Source: Roseomonas elaeocarpi
GTDB taxonomy: Bacteria; Pseudomonadota; Alphaproteobacteria; Acetobacterales; Acetobacteraceae
Reading direction: 5' to 3'
DNA length: 64,000 nt
NCBI RefSeq assembly: GCF_042433915.1
Contig: NZ_JBHLUN010000005.1
Location: forward strand, 62,001 to 126,000
The first letter of the stretch is position 1. Each line of letters opens with the position of its first letter. The notes beneath the pieces were generated by a model. The model was not told the DNA's origin, made no database searches, and saw only the letters and a list, made by a program, of their open reading frames with translations. A program made the translations under genes and the position numbers. Positions 8,164-15,431 of the stretch are shown piece after piece.

Positions 8164-9327
8164 ATGTCACCGCATGGGGGCGATGATCATGACCCGCCGG
8201 CCAGCAAGGCGCCCTTCGCGGCGCGCCCCCGCTTTGCCAGCGACGACGACGGCCAGCGCCCGCTTCTCCCGGGCGACCTCGGCCTTCCCGACGACGAGGC
8301 GACGGGCTGGCGCCTGCGGGAGCTGGAGGCCGAGAACCGGACTCTGCGGGCCGAGGTCGAACAGCTCCGTCATCTGTTGAACAGCGCCACGGACTACGCC
8401 GTGATCACTATGAACCTGGGCGGGCGGATCACCGGCTGGAACGCCGGCGCCCGCGTCATCCTGGACTACGCCGAGGCTGAGATCCTCGGCCGTTCCGGCG
8501 AGGTGTTCTTTCCCCCGCAGGAGCGTGCCGACGGCGTCTTCGTGGGCGAGCTCTGCCGCGCCATGGAGGAAGGGCGTGCCGTCAACGAACGCTGGCACCT
8601 CCGCCGCGACGGCAGCCGCTTCTGGGCCAGCGGCTCGATGATGCCGCTGCGCGACGGCGACGGGCGGGTGAAGGGCTTCCTCAACGTGTTTCGCGACAAC
8701 ACCGCCGCCCAGGCCGAGGCGGAGCGCCGGGCGCTGCTGCTGGCCGAGATGGGCCACCGCGTGAAGAACACCCTGGCCACGGTGCAGGCGGTCGCGGCGC
8801 AGACGCTGCGCCAGTCCGGCGTGCCGGCCGAGGTGCAGCAGGCCTTCAGCGCCCGGCTGCTCGCCCTGGCCCGCTCGCACGAGCTGCTGACCCGCGGCGA
8901 CGGGGAGGGCGCCCGGCTGGCCGAGGTGGTGGAGCGCGCGCTGCTACCCTACGGCGGCAGCGATCGCGCGGCGCTGAGCGGCCCGTCGGTGCGGCTGCCG
9001 GCGAACGCGGTGGAGATGTTCGGGCTGGCCTTCCACGAGCTCGCGACCAACGCCGCCAAGTACGGCGCGCTGTCGGTGCCGGAAGGCCGCGTCGAGGTCC
9101 GCTGGAGCCTGCGCGAGGCGCGGAGCGGCGGCTGGCTCGTGGACGTGACCTGGCGCGAGCACGACGGGCCCGCGGTGGCGCCGCCGCAGCGCCAGGGCTT
9201 TGGGTCGCGACTGCTGGAACACGGCCTGGTGCGCGACCTCGGCGGCACGGTGAAGCTCGACTTCCGCCCCGAGGGGCTGGAATGCAGCATCTGCCTGCCG
9301 GTCGCGGCGGAAGTGGACGGGACCTAG
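8164..9327 (+). CDS. PAS-domain HWE-family sensor histidine kinase
   Basis: Soluble kinase of 387 residues with no membrane segment. A short coiled coil (about 50-72) leads into a PAS domain (about 72-190: ATDYAVITMNLGGRITGWNA). Then comes the HWE dimerisation/phosphoacceptor helix with EMGHRVKNTLATVQAVAAQT (His near 200) and an ATPase domain with N-box HELATNAAKYGA and the diagnostic WRE element in VDVTWREHDGP. HWE kinases are frequent in alphaproteobacteria and sense light, redox or stress through PAS. No response regulator is adjacent; the nearest receiver is at 19.1 kb beside another kinase. No Cys of the LOV type (NCRFLQ) is seen, so a flavin photoreceptor is unlikely. Confidence 0.93.
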   Translation: MSPHGGDDHDPPASKAPFAARPRFASDDDGQRPLLPGDLGLPDDEATGWRLRELEAENRTLRAEVEQLRHLLNSATDYAVITMNLGGRITGWNAGARVILDYAEAEILGRSGEVFFPPQERADGVFVGELCRAMEEGRAVNERWHLRRDGSRFWASGSMMPLRDGDGRVKGFLNVFRDNTAAQAEAERRALLLAEMGHRVKNTLATVQAVAAQTLRQSGVPAEVQQAFSARLLALARSHELLTRGDGEGARLAEVVERALLPYGGSDRAALSGPSVRLPANAVEMFGLAFHELATNAAKYGALSVPEGRVEVRWSLREARSGGWLVDVTWREHDGPAVAPPQRQGFGSRLLEHGLVRDLGGTVKLDFRPEGLECSICLPVAAEVDGT

Positions 9328-9364
9328 CGCCTCCGGGCCGGGAACCCGGCGCCGCGTCGCTGCG

Positions 9365-10420
9365 TCAGGCCACCCGTCCGGTCGCCCGTCCGGCCGCGCG
9401 CCGGCCCCGTACCGCCCGTAGCACCGGCGCCACGAGGAACTGCACCACCGGGATCAGCACCGCGCCCAGCACCAGCCCGACCACGCCGGAACCCGCCGCC
9501 GTCACGAACCATTCCACCGCACCCGCCACCGCCGGCAGGGCGCCCGCCGCACCCACCGCCGCGTCGTGGATCACGTGCTCGGGCCCGGGCACCCCGTAGC
9601 CCGCCAGCGCGTGCACGATGATGCCGCCGCCCACCCACACCATCGCCGCCGTGCCGACAACCGCCAGGGCGCGCAGGAACCACGGCATCCCCACCACCAG
9701 CCCGCGCCCGACCGCCTGCGTCAGCGGCCGCACCGCGCGGTCGGCCCCGTTGGCGGTTCCCGTCCCGCGGAAGATGGCCGAGACCGGCCGCTCGCCCCGG
9801 GCCATCGCCACCCCGGCGTCGTCGGCCTTCACGATCAGCGCCACGGCGCCGTAAACCACCAGCGTGATGCCGATCCCCACGATCGCCAGCACCACCGCCT
9901 GTTCCCACAGCGGCACGCCGGGCAGGGTGCCCAGCGTGATCGCCATGATCTCGGCCGACAGGATGAAGTCGGTGCCGATGGCGCTGCGCACCTTGGCATC
10001 CTCCAGCGCCCGCGGGTTCTCCGGGGGTGCGAGCACCGCGGCCTCGTGCTGCCCGGCACCGTGCGGCGCCAGGGCGTGCCAGACCTTCTCGGCACCCTCG
10101 TAGCAAAGGTAGGCGCCGCCCAGCATCAGCAGCGGCGTGATCGCCCAGGGCGCCACGAGGCTCAGCACCAGCGCGCCGGGCAGAAGGAACAGCAGCTTGT
10201 TGCGCAGCGAGCCCAGCGCGATCCGCGCCACGATCGGCACCTCGCGCGCCGCCGAGAAGCCCACCACGTAGCGCGGCGTCACGGCGGCATCGTCGATCAC
10301 CACGCCCGCCGCCTTGGCGCCGGCCTTGGTTGCCTGCGCCCCTACGTCGTCCAGCGACGCCGCCGCCACCTTGGCCAGGCCGGCGACGTCGTCCAGCAGC
10401 GCGATCAACCCTGTGCTCAC
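9365..10420 (-). CDS. DUF808 family membrane protein
   Basis: Protein of 351 residues starting at GTG 10420. The N-terminus (TGLIALLDDVAGLAKVAAAS) and internal RNKLLFLLPGALVLS plus CYEGAEKVWHAL are characteristic of the DUF808/YedI family. Several hydrophobic stretches follow (about residues 75-110, 170-200, 240-290, 300-330), consistent with an inner-membrane protein. No function is established for the family. It is convergent with the HWE kinase, with only 37 bases between stops. Confidence 0.88.
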   Translation of the reverse strand: MSTGLIALLDDVAGLAKVAAASLDDVGAQATKAGAKAAGVVIDDAAVTPRYVVGFSAAREVPIVARIALGSLRNKLLFLLPGALVLSLVAPWAITPLLMLGGAYLCYEGAEKVWHALAPHGAGQHEAAVLAPPENPRALEDAKVRSAIGTDFILSAEIMAITLGTLPGVPLWEQAVVLAIVGIGITLVVYGAVALIVKADDAGVAMARGERPVSAIFRGTGTANGADRAVRPLTQAVGRGLVVGMPWFLRALAVVGTAAMVWVGGGIIVHALAGYGVPGPEHVIHDAAVGAAGALPAVAGAVEWFVTAAGSGVVGLVLGAVLIPVVQFLVAPVLRAVRGRRAAGRATGRVA

Positions 10421-10796
10421 CCGTGATCCTTTCCGACGTCGCGGCGATTATGGACGATCTGTAAGGCGGGGGCGACCTGGGGGTTTCCCGTCCCGCCTGT
10501 TCCGGGGGCGGGCGCGCTGCACGCCGGACGGCCGGCCCCGACATCGATCGCAGGATAAACGATCCCGGTGCGAGGCGCAGGCACCAGGTGGCGACATGCA
10601 TCGGGCGGAAGCTAGGGAAACACTTGTGTTCGAGCTACAGCCTGAGATATAGGAATATGATCATAGACCTGGTTCCTGCCTGCGCCGCCGGCAGCCAGCT
10701 GCAGATCCTCCGGTAACGGATTTGTGAGTTTAATGCACCGCACATTGCATGCAGTAGCGCGACCCAACTCTTATCGCGGCTGCGAAGCTTTCCCCG
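10421..10796. other. lower-GC divergent intergenic region
   Basis: A 376-base region between the DUF808 start and the small HTH gene. Its right half (about 10620-10790) is clearly less GC-rich than the surroundings, with runs such as GATATAGGAATATGATCAT. This suits a promoter region or imported DNA. No gene supported on either strand. Confidence 0.4.
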
Positions 10797-11027
10797 ATGA
10801 CAGAAGAAGAAGCCAAGGGCTGCCAGGGCTCCCGATGGCAGCGGGCCGAGCAGGTGGTCGGCCTGTTGATGATCCAGTTCCAGGGGCATGATCTCCCGCT
10901 CAGCCTGGCGGAACTCGCCGAGCACACGGGGCTGAGCAAGAGTGCGCTGCTGCGTGCGCTTTCCCTGGCGGAGCAGCGGGGCGACCTCGTGCGCGTGGAT
11001 GACTTCGCCTGGCGGCGCGGGGCCTGA
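10797..11027 (+). CDS. small winged-helix/HTH protein
   Basis: Predicted 76-residue protein. The central part (LSLAELAEHTGLSKSALLRA, about residues 34-53) reads as a helix-turn-helix of the IclR/MarR winged-helix sort, followed by AEQRGDLVRVDDFAWRR, which could form the wing. There is no effector domain, so it may be a stand-alone DNA-binding protein or an accessory factor. It is preceded by a lower-GC promoter-like region. Coding status rests on the coherent HTH pattern; I cannot assign targets. Confidence 0.6.
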   Translation: MTEEEAKGCQGSRWQRAEQVVGLLMIQFQGHDLPLSLAELAEHTGLSKSALLRALSLAEQRGDLVRVDDFAWRRGA

Positions 11028-11042
11028 GCCGCGAGGCAGGCA

Positions 11043-11417
11043 CTAGATCGGCTCGGGCGATCCCAGGTCCTTCAGGGGGGAGCGCAGTTTGCTGCCGCGC
11101 AGCCTTCCCCACTCCTCCTGCCACAGCCCTTCATCGTCGAGCACCGCGATGGCATTCGGGTCCGGATTGCGGTCGAGGGCAAACAGGATCGCGCCCGGCA
11201 TCACCGCGACGGCATTGCCGCACTCCTGCGGCCCGATGATCTCGGCCATGACCCGACCAGCTTCGCTGAACAGTATGAGGGTCACGCCATCCTTGAGGAG
11301 ATCGCGCGTCGTCCGGAATTCCAGCCCAGCCATGCTCATCCAGAGTAACAGTTGGATTACCTGACGTTGTATCGGCTGTAATGTCGCGTCAACCGAGCTC
11401 GGCCGATTTAGTCGCAT
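11043..11417 (-). CDS. hypothetical protein
   Basis: Minus-strand frame of up to 124 residues, convergent with the small HTH gene (15 bases between stops). The more likely start is an internal Met near residue 27 or 29 (MSMAGLEF...), giving about 96 residues. The translation has balanced amino-acid composition and alternating hydrophobic strands (GVTLILFSEAGRVMAEIIGP, AILFALDRNPDPNAIAVLDD), unlike typical antisense shadows here. I do not recognise the family. No signal peptide or membrane helix. Confidence 0.5.
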   Translation of the reverse strand: MRLNRPSSVDATLQPIQRQVIQLLLWMSMAGLEFRTTRDLLKDGVTLILFSEAGRVMAEIIGPQECGNAVAVMPGAILFALDRNPDPNAIAVLDDEGLWQEEWGRLRGSKLRSPLKDLGSPEPI

Positions 11418-11802
11418 ACCTCAGCGAGGAGGTTTGCTCCAGGCCCATGACTGGCGCAGGCCTGACCGTCGCCCCGGGACGCTACGCCCACAGCCCCGGT
11501 AGGCAGGTTCAGGCAGGCAAGGTCGGGTAGGCAGGGTCGGGCAGCCGCGCAGGAGCCGGTGCAGCTGGCCGGTTGATCAGCCTGCCAATAGGGAAAGGAT
11601 AAAGGCTGCCGCAGCACCGGAAAGCCAAGGCGGCTCTGCCCGAACGCGGGCTGGCCGGGGATGAGGCACCGTGACGGTGCCGCGCCCTGCGGGGCAGGCG
11701 GGGTGCTGATGGGCGGTTGCCAGGGCTGCAACGCCGTCACGGGCTCGACGCGACGCCCGGCGTGCGGTGGAAGCTGAACCTCCGGAACAGGAGTCGCCCC
11801 GC
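11418..11802. other. intergenic region with short direct repeats
   Basis: No gene supported. Two 18-base direct repeats GTAGGCAGG(T/G)TC(A/G)GGCAG lie at 11499-11516 and 11527-11544 (period 28, two mismatches), with further GGCAGG units between. The Shine-Dalgarno AGGAG of the methyltransferase is at 11789. Confidence 0.45.
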
Positions 11803-12531
11803 ATGTCGTCAACCGCCGCCGCGCAGAAGTTCGATCCGGCACGGGCCGGCGAGTACCAGGCCCAGAGCCGCATCGCTCTCGCGGGCTACGACGCGTGCCA
11901 CGAGCTGAGCGCCTGCATGTTGTCGGCGACGCTCGGAGGCGAAGGTGCCGCCCATGTCCTGGTCGTGGGAGCGGGGGGTGGCGCGCAGGAGATCGTCGCG
12001 GCAAGCAGGCTCGCGCCGGAATGGCGCTTCACGGCCGTCGATCCGTCGCGGCCGATGATGGAGATCGCCGTGGCGGAGGTCGCCCGGCAGGGCCTGGCTG
12101 CGCGGACCGACTTCCACCTGGGCTACGTCGATGATCTTCCCGCCGACCGGCGGTTCAGCGCCGCAACCCTGATCGGGGTTCTTCATCACCAGCCGGGGCA
12201 GGAGGCCAAGCGCCAGCTCCTGAACGCGATCGCCAGCCGCCTCGCGCCGGGCGCCCCGCTCATCCTCGCGGGCAACCGCTACGCCTATGCCAGTCAGCCG
12301 CTGCTGCTGGCGGCATGGGGTGAGCGCTGGCGCATGCAGGGTGCGACGGCGGAGGAAGTGCGGGCCAGGCTCGGCAAGATCCTGGAAGGCGCCGACCCGC
12401 CCGCCTCGGAGGACGCCGTGGCCGAACTGCTGGCCGATGCGGGATTCGAGCCGCCCACCTGGTTCTTCTCGAGCCTGTTCTGGGGAGCGTGCCTGGCCCG
12501 GCGCATTGGTGACGATGCCCAGGGCGCCTGA
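11803..12531 (+). CDS. class I SAM-dependent methyltransferase
   Basis: Cytoplasmic Rossmann-type methyltransferase of 242 residues. The start ATG 11803 has AGGAG nine bases upstream; the frame continues upstream without a better start. Motif I is HVLVVGAGGGAQE (about residues 49-61), motif II is FTAVDPSRPMMEIA with the ribose-binding Asp, and the middle motif is AATLIGVLHHQPGQEAKRQL, like the UbiE/TehB/CmoA side of the fold. The C-terminal part has an Ala/Glu-rich helix then FEPPTWFFSSLFWGACLARR. Substrate unknown; it lacks membrane segments. The next gene is a racemase 171 bases on, probably a separate transcript. Confidence 0.85.
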   Translation: MSSTAAAQKFDPARAGEYQAQSRIALAGYDACHELSACMLSATLGGEGAAHVLVVGAGGGAQEIVAASRLAPEWRFTAVDPSRPMMEIAVAEVARQGLAARTDFHLGYVDDLPADRRFSAATLIGVLHHQPGQEAKRQLLNAIASRLAPGAPLILAGNRYAYASQPLLLAAWGERWRMQGATAEEVRARLGKILEGADPPASEDAVAELLADAGFEPPTWFFSSLFWGACLARRIGDDAQGA

Positions 12532-12702
12532 CCACCTCCCGGCCGTCATGGTCCGCCATCCCGCCGCGTCGCCGACATCGCCCTGGTGCTTGCCCCGCAG
12601 GCTGCCTCGAACGCGCGAAGTGCCGATCAGCCCGGCGCCGCGACCAGCCATCCCATGTGCCGGGTATAAGGCCGGGTACGACGGGCAGGTCCGTGAGGAA
12701 AC

Positions 12703-13365
12703 ATGAGCAACAGCCGAATCCTGGTTCTCAACCCCAACAGCGACCGGGGCTGCACCGAAACCATCCGCGCCTCGCTGCGCCCCTTCGCGCTGCCGGGCGG
12801 CCCGCGTCTCGAGGTGGAAACCCTCCACGACGGCCCGCCCGCGATCCGCACCTGGCGCGACTGGCACGCCGTGGCCGAGCCGCTGGCGCAACGCGTCGAG
12901 GCCGCGGAAGCGGAAGCGGAGCCGCCGGCCGCCTACGTGATCGCCTGCGTTTCCGACCCGGCGATCGACCTCCTGCGCTCGCTCACCCGGCGCCCGGTCT
13001 TCGGGGCGCTGCGCTCGGGCATCGCCGCGGCGGTGGCGCGCGCCGGGCGCTTCGGGCTGGTGGCCTTCGTGGAGGCCAGCGTGCAGCGGCAGGAACGCGT
13101 GCTCCAGGCGCTGGGCCTCGAGGCGCGCTCGGTCGGCAGCATCCCGCTCAACCTCGCCATGGCCGAGCTGCTGGACGAGGACGCGCCGCGCGCCCGGCTG
13201 GTGGAGGTGGCGCGCGAACTCCGCCGCCGCGGCGCCGAGAGCGTGGTGCTCGGCTGCGCCGGCATGGCCGGGCACCGCCGCTTCCTGGAGGAGGCGGTGG
13301 GCCTGCCGGTGATCGAACCCTGCCAGGCGGCGGCGGCGCAGGCGGTGCTGAGCTGCGCCGGCTGA
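12703..13365 (+). CDS. aspartate/glutamate/hydantoin racemase family protein
   Basis: Protein of 220 residues beginning RILVLNPNSDRGCTETI, the usual opening of hydantoin and Asp/Glu racemases. Two catalytic cysteines sit in conserved places: VIACVSDP (about C86) and VLGCAGMAGH (about C184), which abstract and donate the alpha proton from either face. The last third (LPVIEPCQAAAAQAVLS) matches the family's C-terminal helix. It may racemise hydantoins, allantoin or amino acids. The nearby M20 peptidase (6.5 kb) would fit N-carbamoyl amino acid use, but they are not in one operon. Confidence 0.85.
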   Translation: MSNSRILVLNPNSDRGCTETIRASLRPFALPGGPRLEVETLHDGPPAIRTWRDWHAVAEPLAQRVEAAEAEAEPPAAYVIACVSDPAIDLLRSLTRRPVFGALRSGIAAAVARAGRFGLVAFVEASVQRQERVLQALGLEARSVGSIPLNLAMAELLDEDAPRARLVEVARELRRRGAESVVLGCAGMAGHRRFLEEAVGLPVIEPCQAAAAQAVLSCAG

Positions 13366-13808
13366 ACCGGCTGCCCTGACCGCGGCACGGTTCCCCGGCG
13401 CGTTTTTTCGGGACGCTCCCGAGGCCAGCGCACCGGAAGGTGCGCCGGGTCGTCGCCCCGCTGCCCGCCAGCAGCAGCGGACGCCGCCTCGCATGGTCCA
13501 CCAGCCGGCGCGGGAGCAGCGTGCCGACCACGCCGATCACCCGATGGGTGCCGTGGCCAGCCGCGAGGCGGAGGCATCGCCGGCCGATCCGGGCCTCGCC
13601 ACCGGAGCGCGCCGTCCCACGACGGCCCGCTTCCACGCGGGCCTGAGGGCCCAAGGCGGCCAACCCCGCGCCGAACCCGGCCGGAAGCGCCACGCCGCCG
13701 ACCGCACCGCACCGGTCCGCGCGGGCGAAGCGGTCCCGTCGCCCTGATTTCACCACGGGAACGCCCTGGCGCTGCCCGGCGACGGCGGGAGCCTGCTGCC
13801 TGAACCAT

Positions 13809-13847
13809 CCTTATCCCCCCCTCCGCGCGTTGGGAGGGGCGGTAAGG
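13809..13847. other. long imperfect hairpin before octamer repeats
   Basis: CCTTA...CCCCCTCC (13809-13824) can pair with GGAGGGG...GGTAAGG (13833-13847), giving about 14 pairs with small bulges around a GCGCGT loop. The right arm covers the first GTAAGG repeat unit. It could be a terminator or a structure in the leader of the 13883 gene. Confidence 0.45.
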
Positions 13848-13881
13848 AAGTAAGATAGTAAGATGGTAAGGGAGTAAGGCG
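13842..13881 (+). repeat. five tandem octamers, consensus GTAAGRNR, ending at a start codon
   Basis: Units in order: GTAAGGAA, GTAAGATA, GTAAGATG, GTAAGGGA, GTAAGGCG, with no gaps, followed by A and the ATG at 13883. GTAAG is invariant and the last three bases are purine-rich. Several units resemble a Shine-Dalgarno (AAGGA, AAGGG), the last lying five bases from the ATG. The array is markedly less GC-rich than its surroundings. Confidence 0.85.
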
Positions 13882-13882
13882 A

Positions 13883-14347
13883 ATGCTTCACCTCCGCACC
13901 GCGCTGCGCCCCGGCTCGCGTCGGTGGCTGCTGCTCCTGGCGGCCCCCGTCCTCGGAACGCTGCTGCTGGGCACCGGACCGGCGGCGGCCTCGCCCTGGG
14001 ACGAGGCGCAGAACCGGGAACGCGACAACTACAACCGCTACCTGGATGAGCAGAACCGCCGCCGCGCCGACGAGGACCGCTGGCGGGCCGAGCAGCAGCG
14101 GCGCGAGGTCGAGGCCGACCGCCAGCGCATCGAGGCCGATCGCCGGCGCGACGAGTGGCAGCGCCGCCAGGCCGAGGAACAGCGCCGGCAATGGGACGAG
14201 GCCCGCCGGCAGCAGGACGAGCAGCGGCGCCAGTGGGACGAGGCCCGGCGCCGCGACGAGGAAGCCCGCCGCCGCTGGGCGGAGGAGCAGCGCCGCCAAG
14301 CCGAGAGTGACTGGCGCTTCCGCGACACCCAGTGGCGATCCTGGTAG
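13883..14347 (+). CDS. exported Arg/Glu/Gln-rich helical protein
   Basis: Protein of 154 residues with a clear Sec signal peptide (RRWLLLLAAPVLGTLLLGTG, cleavage after AAA near residue 37). The mature part is almost entirely charged helix made of R, E, Q, D and regularly placed W. It contains a 14-residue repeat of QRRQWDEARR (residues 100-109 and 114-123) and many variants of (D/E)xxRR. It should form a long single alpha helix or coiled coil in the periplasm. The start is set by the octamer array ending one base before the ATG. I do not recognise a family; short Trp-spaced RRxxDE helices may bind anionic surfaces such as LPS, but that is speculation. Confidence 0.75.
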   Translation: MLHLRTALRPGSRRWLLLLAAPVLGTLLLGTGPAAASPWDEAQNRERDNYNRYLDEQNRRRADEDRWRAEQQRREVEADRQRIEADRRRDEWQRRQAEEQRRQWDEARRQQDEQRRQWDEARRRDEEARRRWAEEQRRQAESDWRFRDTQWRSW

Positions 14348-14571
14348 AGGCGGGCGGCATGCGGTTCCTGCGCTCCGGCCGGACCCTGATCGGCGAGCGA
14401 CAGTGGCGCCTGTTCTGGACCGGGCGGAACTGGATCATGCGCGCCTGCGTCCTGCGGCTGACGCTGCGCGTCGTGGGCCGGGTCCGTCACTCTTCCTCAC
14501 GCGCCGGCGGGGTTGCCGGTTACATGGGCGGGCCACCTCTGCGGGGTCGTGACTTCGAGGGAGGATTTGAG

Positions 14572-15216
14572 ATGGCCCGCATGAACTTCCGCTCCGCCGC
14601 CGTGGCCGCCCTGCTGGGACTGGCCGTCCTGCCGACCGCCGGCACCGTCGCAGGGCACGCCCAGACGGCCGGCACGCCGGGGGCCGGCACCTCTGCGGCC
14701 GGCAGTCCGGCCGCCAGTGCGCAGCCAGGCGGCGCCCAGGCGAACGGTGCCCGGGCGACCGGGGCGCAGGCCACCGGCTCCGGCACCCCTGCGGCGGCCG
14801 GCGCGGGGAACACCGCGCCGCGCCGTCCGACCCGGCTCTTCGATCAGGCCGATGCCAACAAGGACGGCCTCGTCACCTGGGACGAGGCCTGGGCGCTGAT
14901 CACCGCCCGCTTCAACGCCGCCGACAGTAACAAGGACGGCGCCGTGACCGAGGAGGAGCTGCGCGCCTACGTGCAGAGCCAAGCCCCGCGTCGCCGCGCC
15001 GGCGCCCCCGCCGCGACGGGCGGCCCCGACCGCCGCATGGACGGGCTGTTCCGCGCCGCCGACAGCAACCGCGACGGGCGCGTGACGCTGGCGGAGCTGC
15101 AGCCGGTGGGCGAGGCGATGTTCCGCATGTGGGACCGCAACGGCGACGGCGCGATCGCGCGGGACGAACTGCCGACCCGCCGCGCCCCGCGCGGGGCCGC
15201 GCCCGCCAGCCGCTGA
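14572..15216 (+). CDS. exported EF-hand calcium-binding protein
   Basis: Protein of 214 residues. ATG 14572 follows GGGAGGA; an in-frame extension upstream lacks character and is rejected. Signal peptide residues 1-30 (AVAALLGLAVLPTAG ... GHA). Then a low-complexity Ala/Gly/Thr/Pro linker (31-85) and four EF-hand loops: DANKDGLVTWDE (94-105), DSNKDGAVTEEE (118-129), DSNRDGRVTLAE (164-175) and DRNGDGAIARDE (188-199). All four keep the 1, 3, 5 and 12 ligand positions. It is likely a periplasmic Ca buffer or sensor. A neighbouring exported helical protein lies 224 bases upstream. Confidence 0.9.
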   Translation: MARMNFRSAAVAALLGLAVLPTAGTVAGHAQTAGTPGAGTSAAGSPAASAQPGGAQANGARATGAQATGSGTPAAAGAGNTAPRRPTRLFDQADANKDGLVTWDEAWALITARFNAADSNKDGAVTEEELRAYVQSQAPRRRAGAPAATGGPDRRMDGLFRAADSNRDGRVTLAELQPVGEAMFRMWDRNGDGAIARDELPTRRAPRGAAPASR

Positions 15217-15431
15217 TCCGAGGGGCCGCCCCGCCGGATCGGCGTCCGGCGGGGGCCTCCGTGCTGAAGCGATCGGCCGGCAGCGCCGTTTAAGGAGCGG
15301 CGTGGCGCCGGCATCGGCGGGCTTGCGGGCCCCCGGCGCTGGCGCCAAGTCTCGGCGCAACCGCTTTCCACGGAGAACCCGCGCGTGGCCCATCGCTGTC
15401 CGACCTGCCGAGCCACCGCGGAGCGCGGGCG

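Larger units (their letters stand above)
13366..13882. other. 517-base region without supported gene
   Basis: Very GC-rich. Open frames exist on both strands (a minus-strand one crosses into the racemase gene) but their compositions are Arg/Ala/Pro-rich shadows with no recognisable domain. Its right end holds the hairpin and octamer repeats described separately. Confidence 0.45.

Noticed and set aside
12933..14438. Minus-strand frame spanning the gene-free 13.4-13.9 kb region
   Set aside because: Pro/Arg/Ala-rich, overlaps both the racemase and the helical protein genes, and shows no start signal or family.
14332..14571. N-terminal extension of the EF-hand protein
   Set aside because: It would place the signal peptide internally; ATG 14572 with GGGAGGA is clearly better.
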